A DNA stretch of 56,648 bases from the NCBI GenBank assembly GCA_016180085.1, contig JACPBX010000005.1:1-56648 (forward strand), written 5' to 3'. The notes under the pieces are model-generated. The model was not told the DNA's origin, did no database searches, and saw only the letters and a program-made list of their open reading frames with translations. The translations under genes and the position numbers were made by a program. The stretch is from Candidatus Woesearchaeota archaeon. GTDB lineage: Archaea > Nanobdellota > Nanobdellia > Woesearchaeales > UBA10216. Of this stretch, positions 33,194 through 41,600 are shown in pieces. How positions within the stretch are numbered: the stretch's first letter is position 1; each line of letters starts with the position of its first letter.

Positions 33194-33598
33194 ATGATAA
33201 AGGTCGCAGACGCCAGAATCGGAACTTGTATTATGAACAGGGGTGAGCCTTCCAAGGTTACCCAGAAAGAGAGGGTTACTGTTGGTACTCACATGCATTC
33301 CAAGACGAGGCTGGTTGTGCAGGGCATTTTCTCAGGCAGGAGCGAGGTTTTGACGCTTTCTCACCATGAGAACCTTGAGGACATTGAAATCACCAACAAG
33401 AAAGGCCAGGTTGTTGCTAAAATTCCTCCCAACCAAATACAGATTATGGACCTGGTCAGCTACGAGACGCTGGCCGCAACAGTTGAAAAGGAAATGTTTG
33501 ACAAGGCCAGCGAGGGCAGCATAGTTACGTTCATTGAGCTGCAGGGCAAAGTGATCATAATAGAAATGAGGGAAGCTCGTGAGGAAGAGCAAAAGTAA
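33194..33598 (+). CDS. Translation factor aIF-5A lacking the hypusine lysine
   Basis: The 134-residue product follows the archaeal IF-5A pattern: an N-terminal SH3-like domain (RIGTCIMNRGEPSKVTQ) and a C-terminal OB-like domain with IQIMDLVSYETL, close to the family's VQIMDLETYET. Aligned without gaps to typical archaeal proteins, the loop GKHGxAK becomes GTHMHSK: the lysine that is modified to hypusine is Thr32 (codon ACT at 33287-33289). Hypusine is needed for eIF-5A to relieve stalled ribosomes, so this protein may work without the modification or be a paralog with another job. Its TATA box sets the start. Confidence 0.85.
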   Translation: MIKVADARIGTCIMNRGEPSKVTQKERVTVGTHMHSKTRLVVQGIFSGRSEVLTLSHHENLEDIEITNKKGQVVAKIPPNQIQIMDLVSYETLAATVEKEMFDKASEGSIVTFIELQGKVIIIEMREAREEEQK

Positions 33599-33613
33599 AG
33601 CGTTTAAAGCGTT

Positions 33614-33892
33614 CTAAATTCCAAACGATTCTATGAGTGCCTTCATTTTCCTGAATTCTGCAACAAAGCTGTAGCCCTTTTGGGTCAGGGCAATTAGGTT
33701 TCGGCCTTCGCTGCCGCTGCCTTCGATGGCCAGCATCTGCTGCCTGACCAGGCTTTCGAGGTAAAGCTTAAGCCTTGCGTGGGAGAGGTTTGACTTGTAA
33801 AGCAGCCTCGTGGGCTTCATCTTCCCGCCGCTTTCCTGCACGGCCCGGAGTATGTCGAATATTATTTCGGGCTTGCCCCTTTTTGACGTCAT
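33614..33892 (-). CDS. Winged-helix DNA-binding protein, ArnR1/HTH_45-like
   Basis: A 92-residue wHTH: IFDILRAVQESGGKMKPTRL, helix pair LLYKSNLSHARLKLYLESLV, wing around MLAIEGSGSEGRNLIALTQK and a last helix. This matches the archaeal HTH_45 family of small transcription regulators. The start overlaps the end of the upstream seven-helix membrane gene (ATGA at 33889-33892), so the two genes form an operon. A membrane-tied signalling role is an inference. Confidence 0.8.
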   Translation of the reverse strand: MTSKRGKPEIIFDILRAVQESGGKMKPTRLLYKSNLSHARLKLYLESLVRQQMLAIEGSGSEGRNLIALTQKGYSFVAEFRKMKALIESFGI

Positions 33893-34545
33893 TTTTTGAG
33901 CACCAGCAGCATGTTAGCGAGGAGCAGCAGGTAAGCCAGCACCCTTAAAGTGCTGCCGATAAAGTAGAAGTTTATTGATTTCAGTATGAAGAGGAAAAGG
34001 ACCTCACTTACAAGAAGGGTTACGAACGAAGCCAGGACGAGGAGCGTGTTCCTGTTCCTTTTTTTAATAAAGCTCTCTGCGCTATGCGTCAGAATGAAAG
34101 CGAGGAGAACTGCCGGGATTATATGCGCGGTAAGGTAGGCGTTTGACGTGCTTATGGTGAGCAGGGCGACCAGGGCAACAAGCAGGGTTATAACTCTCTT
34201 GCTTTGTATTTTGAAGAACAGCGCTATCAGGAAGGTATATCCTGAAGTTGCCAGGAATATTGAGAGGAACAGCATCAGCGCTTGCAGCTGAGTCATGCCC
34301 TGAAGCGCGATGAATCTCGGGTTGTAGGTAAGCTCGAATTTCACTAGGTAGTCGAACAGAACCCTCGAGAAAAGGCCTGCTGCAATCAGCATGAATGCTG
34401 ATGAAAAGAAAAGGCTGGTCCTGTTCCTGGTCAGAAGGTAGCCTCTCAGGGCATACCCTGCTATGAAAAGCGCTACAGACGCTGAGACCAGCCCGAAGGC
34501 AAGGTCTATGCTGTAGAAGGCATGCAACACATCAGCCCATACCAT
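33889..34545 (-). CDS. Seven-helix membrane protein
   Basis: The 218-residue protein has seven predicted membrane helices, including LFIAGYALRGYLL, LMLFLSIFLATSGYTFLIAL and LLVLASFVTLLVSEVLFLFI, with few charged residues. It resembles archaeal membrane sensors paired with wHTH proteins, and is translationally coupled to one. No ligand-binding motif is visible. A minus-strand promoter is plausible near 34575 (CTTTTTAAAG). The sensor role is a guess from gene pairing. Confidence 0.8.
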   Translation of the reverse strand: MVWADVLHAFYSIDLAFGLVSASVALFIAGYALRGYLLTRNRTSLFFSSAFMLIAAGLFSRVLFDYLVKFELTYNPRFIALQGMTQLQALMLFLSIFLATSGYTFLIALFFKIQSKRVITLLVALVALLTISTSNAYLTAHIIPAVLLAFILTHSAESFIKKRNRNTLLVLASFVTLLVSEVLFLFILKSINFYFIGSTLRVLAYLLLLANMLLVLKK

Positions 34546-34684
34546 GTCCTTGGCTATGCAGGATTTTGCTTTAAAAAGATTGTGAACCTTTAATCACGAT
34601 TTTTTCTTCACAAGGCACTTATTAACCAGGTTCCATAACGCATCCATCACAATAGAAATTAACAAAAAATCGGAGGTGATGCTG

Positions 34685-34930
34685 GTGGGCAGTATTAATT
34701 TGCTGTTGACTGATTTCCCGGGCTTTGTTGGTGGTGAGGCAAGGGAGCTTATGGAAAAAATCAACGCACAGTACCTAATGTGGCTTTCCAAAAAGGCAAG
34801 GAGGGTAAGGATGCGCAAAAGGCAGGAAGGCAGCGCAACCAATGTGGTGGCAAATGCGCTTGCAAAGGAGGTGATGCTTGATGAGCGAAGGGGAAGATGG
34901 CTACGGCACAGGCAGACGATGGAAGCATGA
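34685..34930 (+). CDS. Small basic helical protein, about 81 aa
   Basis: A perfect Shine-Dalgarno site (GGAGGTGAT, 34671-34679) precedes ATG 34679 and GTG 34685; the GTG has the better spacing. The product is mostly helical with a strongly basic middle (KKARRVRMRKRQ), suggesting nucleic-acid binding. Its last 50 bases overlap the start of a second gene in another frame. No family recognised. Confidence 0.6.
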   Translation: MGSINLLLTDFPGFVGGEARELMEKINAQYLMWLSKKARRVRMRKRQEGSATNVVANALAKEVMLDERRGRWLRHRQTMEA

Positions 34931-35042
34931 GGAAGACGATGACGAATGGTTTGAGGAGCTGCTTGAGGACGACGAGGTCAGCAGCAGCGAGGCCGGCTTT
35001 ATGATTGGCTATAAGAAGGCGGAAGAGGAGGGGTTCGAGTAG
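34881..35042 (+). CDS. Small acidic protein, 53 aa, overlapping the previous gene
   Basis: ATG 34881 has its own perfect Shine-Dalgarno GGAGGTGAT (34870-34878). The 53 residues are strongly acidic (HEEDDDEWFEELLEDDE) and end in a short helix (FMIGYKKAEEEG). It overlaps the preceding basic protein gene by 50 bases in a different frame. Basic and acidic partners from adjacent overlapping genes often bind each other. No family is recognised. Confidence 0.55.
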   Translation: MSEGEDGYGTGRRWKHEEDDDEWFEELLEDDEVSSSEAGFMIGYKKAEEEGFE

Positions 35043-35063
35043 CCTTTCCCTTACCTTTCTGCA

Positions 35064-35627
35064 TTATCGCTCCACAAACAAATAGTGCTTCTGCGGCTCT
35101 GTAATCTCGAGCAGTATTCTCTTCTCTATGGCTTTTTCAGGGTCAAGCATCAGCTTAAGCCTTCCTCTCATTTCCTTGAACGTCTCAAACAGCTTCTGGT
35201 CCCTTGCCTCAATGAGCTCCCACATCCTTTTCTTTCCCATCCCGGGCAAAAGCTCAAGGCTGTGCATCCTTGTGCTTAGCGGCTGGGCTGTGTTGAAGAA
35301 GCTGATAAACCTGGTCTCGTTGGCCTTTACTATGTTGGCTATGACGAATTCCAGCTCTGCTTTCGCTGTTGGGGTGAGCTTTGCAGCCGGCAGTCTGCCG
35401 TTTATGTGGTGTATCTTGTCTCTTTTGCCCTCGCCTATGTAGACCTCCTCGTGCGGCTGGAGGGTAATGTCTTTCTTAGGGACAAGCTCAAGAAGCACAA
35501 AATAAGTTTTGCCGATTGCCTGCACTATCGGCGTTTTCATGTAGCCAGGTCTTGTGTCGAAAGGGTAGCCGTTTGGCAGGAAGTCCAGCACTATGACATA
35601 CTCTTCCTTTGTCCTTTGCTGTTCCAT
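35064..35627 (-). CDS. DUF655 family RNA-binding-like protein
   Basis: This 187-residue protein matches DUF655: an OB-like start with EEYVIVLDFLPNGYPF and a helix-hairpin-helix end, LELLPGMGKKRMWELIEARD. In many archaea DUF655 is encoded with eL21, RpoF and the rRNA methyltransferase KsgA, which points to a role in translation or RNA processing. Here eL21 and RpoF lie 1.5 kb upstream on the same strand, but a protease and a toxin-antitoxin module intervene. Function is unproven. Confidence 0.87.
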   Translation of the reverse strand: MEQQRTKEEYVIVLDFLPNGYPFDTRPGYMKTPIVQAIGKTYFVLLELVPKKDITLQPHEEVYIGEGKRDKIHHINGRLPAAKLTPTAKAELEFVIANIVKANETRFISFFNTAQPLSTRMHSLELLPGMGKKRMWELIEARDQKLFETFKEMRGRLKLMLDPEKAIEKRILLEITEPQKHYLFVER

Positions 35628-35746
35628 TCCCCACCAACTCCGAATCGCTACTCATATTACTCGCATTTTTACATTAGACCGAATTTGCCTTTATAGTGGT
35701 CAAAGTATATAAAAACCTTTTGCACACATCCTTGATAGAATCCGTG

Positions 35747-36274
35747 TTACGGCATTCCCAGACTGACGAAAGTGCCGAAAGGCAGGCCTCTGTCTGCGAG
35801 CACAATTTCAAGGGCAGATAAAATAGGTCTGACTTCTCCTGCCCCAAAAATCGAATCGCCAGGAGCCAATACGTGGCCGCCCAGGCCGTACAAAAGTTTC
35901 TTTTGAGGAGTTACCAACAGGGCAGTAAAAGCAGGATCTTTCCTTGATTGCTGCTTGTAGAATTCAACGTCGCCTCTTGAGAAGTGCGTGGCAAGCTGCG
36001 GGGCTCTGCCTACTGTCCCATTGCTGTGGGTGTGAAAGTGCATAGTTCGGTAGCCGCAGCCGGACATTCTTTTCAAAAGGGCTTGAGCAACTTTTGCTCT
36101 TTTTTTATCAGCGTGAAGGTGCACCCCTTCGCGAAAATTAGTTAGTACCATATATTGCAGAACAAGATCATCATCCCGCGGCCGGGCCAAAATCAGGCCA
36201 TTTGCCTCTTCGTTCCTTTCAACAAGATAACTTATTTGCTGCTCAAGGTACGACGGCATCAAAACCTTTGCCAT
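35747..36274 (-). CDS. JAMM/MPN+ metalloprotease-like protein
   Basis: The 175-residue protein keeps the elements of a JAMM site: Glu in EEANGLILA (aligned with EECCGLLLG-type starts), HxH in HFHTHSN, and Ser-x-x-Asp in HFSRGDVEF. The gap between the second His and the Ser is 15 residues instead of about 7, so an insertion extends the active-site loop. JAMM enzymes remove ubiquitin-like SAMPs or other C-terminally linked groups. A TATA box (GGCTATATAAATC, 36292-36304) is about 24 bases before the ATG. No SAMP gene is nearby. Confidence 0.7.
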   Translation of the reverse strand: MAKVLMPSYLEQQISYLVERNEEANGLILARPRDDDLVLQYMVLTNFREGVHLHADKKRAKVAQALLKRMSGCGYRTMHFHTHSNGTVGRAPQLATHFSRGDVEFYKQQSRKDPAFTALLVTPQKKLLYGLGGHVLAPGDSIFGAGEVRPILSALEIVLADRGLPFGTFVSLGMP

Positions 36275-36395
36275 GCTTAATGTGAATTACTGCGGCTATA
36301 TAAATCTTTTGTAAAGTCACCACTGAAAAGAAACAAATAATAACGATAGTAAAGTATTTAAGTAAGAATATTTTTACTTTGGCCGGTGATTCGTA

Positions 36396-36638
36396 ATGAA
36401 GGTCAAAACGGTTAAAATGTCGGAAAAGGGGCAGATAGCCATTCCTCTCGAAATCAGGGAAGCGATTGGGCTGAAAAAAGGAGACGAGTTGCTGCTGCTG
36501 CAGGAAGGAGAAAGGGTGTTTATTGAGAAAGCGACTTCTGCCCTGAAAGATGAATTTGAGCCGTTACTCAAGGCATCAGAAAAAACGCTAAAAAAGCTCT
36601 GGGATAACAAGTTTGATGAGGTCTGGAACAATGTTTGA
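36396..36638 (+). CDS. AbrB-family antitoxin
   Basis: An 80-residue protein: an N-terminal swapped-hairpin domain (SEKGQIAIPLEIREAIGLKK) then a helical C-terminal segment that should wrap the toxin (KTLKKLWDNKFDEVWNN). It precedes a PemK/MazF-type toxin gene with an overlap of eight bases. The TATA box AAAGTATTTAAGT is at 36351-36363. The module lies inside a ribosomal/RNA polymerase gene cluster on the opposite strand. Confidence 0.85.
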   Translation: MKVKTVKMSEKGQIAIPLEIREAIGLKKGDELLLLQEGERVFIEKATSALKDEFEPLLKASEKTLKKLWDNKFDEVWNNV

Positions 36639-36963
36639 GCAGGGCGATATCGTCGTAGTGCCTTTTCCTTTTACGGACTTAAGTGCGACAAAGCAGAGGC
36701 CAGCATTAGTTATCTCAAAAACAGGGTACAATAGCATGACTGACGATGTCATAACCTGTGCCATAACGTCTAACCTACAAGGCTCAGACTATTCCGTACT
36801 AATCGACAATGATAGCTTGACAGAAGGAGCGATTCCAACCAAAAGCAGGGTAAAGGTTGACAAGTTATTCACGATAAGCAAATTGCTGGTTAAGAAGAAA
36901 GTGGCTAAGCTGGGGGCGGAAGAGTTTTCGAAAGTAAAAGCTGAACTGCAAAAGCTGGTTTAA
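36631..36963 (+). CDS. PemK/MazF-type ribonuclease toxin
   Basis: From ATG 36631 the 110-residue product has the MazF/PemK pattern: GDIVVVPFPFTDLSATKQRPALVISK in two parts (GDIVVVPFPFTDL and KQRPALVISK), ITCAITSN, and IPTKSRVKVDKLFTISK. Such toxins cleave mRNA and are held by an AbrB-like antitoxin encoded just upstream, as here. The stop abuts the ATG of a further AbrB-like gene. A GTG/TTG extension to 36613 is not needed. Confidence 0.88.
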   Translation: MFEQGDIVVVPFPFTDLSATKQRPALVISKTGYNSMTDDVITCAITSNLQGSDYSVLIDNDSLTEGAIPTKSRVKVDKLFTISKLLVKKKVAKLGAEEFSKVKAELQKLV

Positions 36964-37122
36964 ATGGAATTTATTCCAAAGGTAAAAAGACGTGGAAACT
37001 CATTGTGGCTTATTTTTCCAAAATACGTTGTGACAGCATTGGCGCTTAACGAAAACTCCACCTTCAGGCTAAATTTTGTTAAAAACGGAGATAAAATCTT
37101 CGTTACAGGAACAGTCTTATGA
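36964..37122 (+). CDS. Solo AbrB-like mini-protein, 52 aa
   Basis: The ATG at 36964 follows the PemK stop directly. The product is little more than one swapped-hairpin domain (VKRRGNSLWLIFPKYVVTAL, then NFVKNGDKIFVTG). Its place after the toxin suggests a second, accessory DNA-binding antitoxin or a regulator. It converges on the rpoF gene, 28 bases from its stop. Confidence 0.65.
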   Translation: MEFIPKVKRRGNSLWLIFPKYVVTALALNENSTFRLNFVKNGDKIFVTGTVL

Positions 37123-37150
37123 ACGAATCGCCTGAGTGGCTGCAAAACAA

Positions 37151-37504
37151 CTACTTCTTCTTTTCCAAGAACTCGTTAACCAGCTCGACTATCTTGCTGA
37201 TTGCATCGTTTGTCAGGCTTACTGCGTAGCCCTGCATTAGCAGCTTTAGCTCCGCTGCTGTCCTTGGGAGCAGGTCAACTATCTTGCAGATGTGCTCGTC
37301 CTTTAGCCTGTTTATTGCCAGTTTGCTTATGGCTGCGTGCAGCTCCTTGCCCTGCTCAGGGCTTAGCTCTACAAAGGCGTTGAGGTAGTCCTCTGTCCTC
37401 GTGACCCTGATGCTTGGCTCTTTTTCCCTTTGCCTTATCTTCTCAATTTCGTGCTTGAGCTCCACTAGCGACAACGGTGTCTGGCTTACTATTTTAGGCT
37501 CCAT
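37151..37504 (-). CDS. rpoF: RNA polymerase subunit F (Rpo4)
   Basis: A 117-residue helical protein of the Rpb4/RpoF family: TRTEDYLNAFVELSPEQGKEL and KIVDLLPRTAAELKLLMQGY, ending in a helix with LVNEFLEKKK. With Rpo7 it forms the stalk of the archaeal polymerase, which helps open promoters and binds RNA. The start lies six bases after the eL21 stop, so the two are one operon. The DUF655 gene expected to follow is displaced by 1.5 kb. Confidence 0.9.
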   Translation of the reverse strand: MEPKIVSQTPLSLVELKHEIEKIRQREKEPSIRVTRTEDYLNAFVELSPEQGKELHAAISKLAINRLKDEHICKIVDLLPRTAAELKLLMQGYAVSLTNDAISKIVELVNEFLEKKK

Positions 37505-37510
37505 TTTTGC

Positions 37511-37807
37511 TCACTTCCTAACCACGTTCAGGTGGACAGGGCCTATCAAGAGTGTTTTTTCCTTGCCACCATCGCTGATTCTTACCTTGTAGCAGCTTCC
37601 CTGCATGCCAACAACCATACCAATTCGGCCGTGAAACCTTCTGAAGTATGCTCCCTTACTGACAGACGGCTGCAGGTCAAGCTGCACGTGCCCGCCAGCT
37701 GCGATTTTTTTGACAAACCTGCTTACAGGAAGCTTTCCCTTCATCTTCTTTGGAACAGAGAAGAGCTGCCTTGACTTACGCCTTGAACTTCCGACCCGCT
37801 TTACCAT
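37511..37807 (-). CDS. rpl21e: 50S ribosomal protein L21e (eL21)
   Basis: From ATG 37807 the product has 98 residues: a basic N-terminal tail (MVKRVGSSRRKSRQLF), then an SH3-like beta domain with VQLDLQPSVSKGAYFRRFHG and SDGGKEKTLLIGPVHL. All typical eL21 elements are present. A longer frame to 37840 adds residues not seen in the family. It is the middle member of the DUF5752, eL21, RpoF cluster. Confidence 0.93.
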   Translation of the reverse strand: MVKRVGSSRRKSRQLFSVPKKMKGKLPVSRFVKKIAAGGHVQLDLQPSVSKGAYFRRFHGRIGMVVGMQGSCYKVRISDGGKEKTLLIGPVHLNVVRK

Positions 37808-37886
37808 TTTTGTGCTAAATTTTTGAGAAAGGGCAGGCATTTAAAAAGCTATTGCTTGCGGAGCAGCCACAGCGGTTATTGATTGC

Positions 37887-38381
37887 TTATCGTCTTAGCC
37901 TCTTCCTGCCCGCTCTGGTGCTTTTTGAGCGGCGAATCCGCTTTTTGGCAGCTTTGGCAGCACGCCTGTGCCTTGCGGCACGCCTGCCTCGCCTCCCCGA
38001 CTTTGGTGCGCGCCTTTTGCGCTTTATTTGCCGCTTCAGCCTGCTTTTTCTGCTTTTCTTCTTTACACCAATCCTTTTGACAATGGCCTGAAGCTCCTCA
38101 ACGCGCTCGGTTATTTTCCTCACGAGGGTTTCCTTGGTTTTTACCCTGGCGATTTCCCTGGCGAGGTCCTTGTCCTTGATTACCTCCCGTATCCACACCT
38201 CAAAGTCGTTCTTGTCCCTGTTGACGTGATACCTGAAGACTTCATCATCTGCCTTTTGCAGGGCTGCAGAAAGAGCTGAAAGGCTTCTCAGGTTCTCATT
38301 TGTGCACAACCAGAAGCTTATCTGAAAAGGCACCTTTGCCAGTATGCTTTTGGCAAGAGCTGCCGGCACTTTGCGTTTCAT
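37887..38381 (-). CDS. DUF5752 family protein with basic tail
   Basis: The first 105 residues match DUF5752: VPFQISFWLCTNENLRSLSA, then VFRYHVNRDKNDFEVWIREV with the conserved YHV-Asp-x-Phe and WI. The last 50 residues are an extraordinary Arg/Lys tail (KSRLKRQIKRKRRAPKSGRR) suited to binding RNA or DNA. ATG 38381 is preferred to 38414. It is 79 bases upstream of eL21 on the same strand, so it may belong to the ribosomal gene cluster. Confidence 0.72.
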   Translation of the reverse strand: MKRKVPAALAKSILAKVPFQISFWLCTNENLRSLSALSAALQKADDEVFRYHVNRDKNDFEVWIREVIKDKDLAREIARVKTKETLVRKITERVEELQAIVKRIGVKKKSRKSRLKRQIKRKRRAPKSGRRGRRAARHRRAAKAAKKRIRRSKSTRAGRKRLRR

Positions 38382-38503
38382 TCTTAACCTTCTTGAGCAA
38401 CAACGTTTCCACAAGCTTTGCCTCGGCTGTATATAAAATTTTCTGTTTCCACTTAGCAGTGACGAGGCATGTTTTTAAGTTGGATTCACCATTTGCTGAT
38501 TCA

Positions 38504-38620
38504 ATGAACTGGAGGGCTTTCCTGGTTGTGGACTTCAAGGATATGTCCAACTGGATAGCCATTGCGATAGCCATCCCGCTTCTCATCTGGGGCGTTACGA
38601 TGCTCATGCGCGCCATCTAG
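38504..38620 (+). CDS. Tiny membrane protein, 38 aa
   Basis: ATG 38504 opens a 38-residue frame with a single membrane helix (WIAIAIAIPLLIWGVTMLM) after a short, aromatic N terminus. An A+T box TTTTTAAGTTGG (38470-38481) is 23-34 bases upstream, at leaderless spacing. It lies between the DUF5752 gene (minus strand) and IleRS. No family can be named; small helical proteins of this kind are common in archaea. Confidence 0.4.
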   Translation: MNWRAFLVVDFKDMSNWIAIAIAIPLLIWGVTMLMRAI

Positions 38621-38653
38621 GCATGGGTGCAGGCACAGGCTTTCCTTGCAAAA

Positions 38654-38665
38654 ATTATTTATATG
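38654..38665 (+). promoter_or_regulatory. TATA box for ileS
   Basis: ATTATTTATATG, about 30 bases before ATG 38694. Confidence 0.5.
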
Positions 38666-38693
38666 CTCTTTTTGTGCCTGAAATTCGACCAAG

Positions 38694-41600
38694 ATGGCCT
38701 CTGAAACTACAGCCGCAGCGGCTGCCAATCCTTTTCCCCGTGCTTACGACTTCAAGCGCATTGAGGAGAATGTTTCCATGCTGTGGAAGGAGAAAGGCGT
38801 TATTGAGAAGGCAATTTCTTATGATGAAAAGAAGCCTCTTTTCAGCTTTCTGGAGGGGCCTCCGACAGCCAACGCCCCTCCTGCGCTGCACCATGTTGAG
38901 ATGCGCACGATAAAGGACCTGGTTTGCCGTTATAAGTTCATGAAGGGCTTTTCAGTTCCCAGGAAGGCAGGCTGGGACTGCCATGGGCTTCCTGTTGAGG
39001 TGCAGGTTGAGAAGAAGCTGGGCCTCAGCACAAAGAAGGACGTTCTGAATTACGGGATTGACAAGTTCAATGCGCTGTGCAGGAGCGATGTTTTCTCTTT
39101 CATTAGCGAATGGGACAGGCTCACTGACAAGATGGCTTTCTGGATTGATTTAAGTGACCCATACGTTACCCTCAAGAACGAATACATTGAAAGCGTTTGG
39201 TGGAGCCTTCAGCAGCTGCACAAAAAGGGTATGCTGTACGAGGATTTCAAGGTTTTGCCTTATTGCCCAAGGTGTGAAACTCCATTGAGCAGCCACGAGG
39301 TTGCCTTGGGCTATGAGGATGTGACAGAGCCGGCAATAACAACAATGTTTCAGCTGAAAGGAGGCCCAGAAAGCCCTACTCGTTACCTTCTCGCGTGGAC
39401 AACCACTCCCTGGACTGTTCCGGGCAACATCGCCCTGGCTGTCCACCCTGACATAACTTATGCTGTTGTTGAGGACGGCACAGGCGCCCATCCAGGCAAG
39501 CAGTTCATTCTGGCTAATGACCTTGTGGGCAAATACTTCAAAAATCCAGTAATTGTGCAGCAGATGCAGGGAACAGAGCTGGAAGGAAAGGAGTATGTGC
39601 CCCTGTTTGATTACTTCGTAGATAAGCTTGACAAGCCTGCGTGGGTTATCACACTGGCCGATTTTGTGACGACAGAGGAAGGAACAGGCATTGTGCACCA
39701 GGCCCCTGCCTTTGGAGAGGAGGACTACGAGAACTGCAGGAAGCACGGTTTGGCGTTTGTGCAGCCTGTAGCTGAGAACGGCACGTTCACGAAAGACGTT
39801 GAGGACTTTGCCGGGCTGTTCGTCAAGGATGCTGACCCCTTGGTCATCGAACGGCTGGAAAAGGACGGCACGCTCTTCAGCAAAGGGAACTACACCCACA
39901 CTTACCCGTTCTGCTGGCGATGCTCAACTCCCCTGCTTTATTATGCCCTGAAATCATGGTTTATTGCAGTCAGCAAATACAAGCAGCGGCTGGTTGAGCT
40001 GAATGAAAAAATAGCATGGTATCCTGACCACATAAAGCATGGAAGGTTTGGCGACTGGCTTGCCAATGTCAAGGACTGGGCATTGAGCAGGAACAAGTTC
40101 TGGGGCACTCCCCTGCCAATATGGAAGTGCAATAACAGCGACTGCGGCAATGAAACTGCTATTGGCAGCATCAAGGAATTGAAAGAAAAAGCAGTAGGCC
40201 TGCCTAAAAACGCTGAGGTTGACCTTCACAAGCCCTTCATTGACGAAATCAGGCTCAAGTGCGGCAGCTGTGCTGGTGAAATGTCTCGTGTCCCTTACGT
40301 TATTGACTGCTGGTATGACTCGGGGGCTGCAACGTTTGCTCAGTTCCATTATCCTTTTGGCAAAGGCAGCAGCGAGAGCTTCCAGAAAAGTTTTCCGTAC
40401 GATTTCATCGCCGAAGCTATTGACCAGACTAGGGGCTGGTTTTATACACTCCATGTCCTTGGCACATTGCTGTTTGACGGCCTTGCTTACAGGAGCGTTG
40501 TCTGCGCCGGCCATGTTGTGGATGAGAATGGCGAGAAGATGAGCAAGAGCAAGGGCAACGTCCTCAACCCATGGGAGGTCTTCGGGAAGGTCGGGGTTGA
40601 CGCTGTCAGGCTCCAGTTCTGCAGCACCTCGCCGGAAGCCCCAAAGCGCTTCAGCTACGGGATTATCAATGAGAACATAACGCCTTTCCTCACCGTGCTG
40701 TGGAACAGCTGCTATTTTGCATCCGAAACTTTAGCGAAGAAAGCTGCGGCAGCAGGGGATTCCCCTTTGAAAATTGAGGACAAATGGATAATTTCCCGGG
40801 CAAACTCTGTCGTGGCTGCTGTTGAGGATGCGCTTGGCAGGCACGAATACCACGCCTGCGTGCAGGCGCTGAAGTCCTTTGCCACTGACGACTTCTCCAG
40901 GTGGTATATCAGGCTTATCAGGGACAGGGCATCAGGCCCTGACGCACCTGACGATGCGCTGCAGTACACGTTTCGCTATGTAATCTCCAGGGTTGTAAAG
41001 CTCCTTGCGCCCTTTGCGCCTTATGTAAGCGAGGAAATTTACCAGCTGCTCGTCAGGGAAAAGCCGGTTAGTGTTCACCTTTCCGAGTGGCCGAAGGGAG
41101 AGGCTATAGACGAGGAGCTTGAGTCTCAGATGGCTGTTGCAAGAAGTATCGTTGAGTCTGTGCTCTCTGCCCGTGACCAGATTCAGCGCGGCCTGAAATG
41201 GCCGCTGAAAAGGGTCTCTGTCGTTACTAAGGACGAGAAGGTAAAGCAGGCAATCAGGAGCCTTGCTGAAGTAATAAAGAAGCAGGGCAATGTCAAGGAG
41301 CTTACGCTGTCTGATGAGTTCAAGGAGGCAAGGCAGAGGGTTAAGGCTGACTACAGCAAGCTTGGGCCCGTGTTTGGAAGCATTACCCCGAAAATCATCG
41401 CCAACTTGGCGATGCACAGCACCCAGGCAGTTTTGCAGCACATTGAAACCGAAGGCAGCTTCAGGCTTGAGGTTGACGGCCAGATGATTTCAATAACGAA
41501 AGAGCACCTGATAACGGAAAAGGAAATTCCGGGCAACTACGTCCAGGCGCAGTCACAGTACGCTGACATTTACATTGACACAGAAATGACAGAAGAGATG

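Noticed and set aside
38694-39100. IleRS regarded as inactive because HIGH is absent
   Set aside because: The GIHH-type variant is a known feature of type 2 IleRS and KMSKS is intact.
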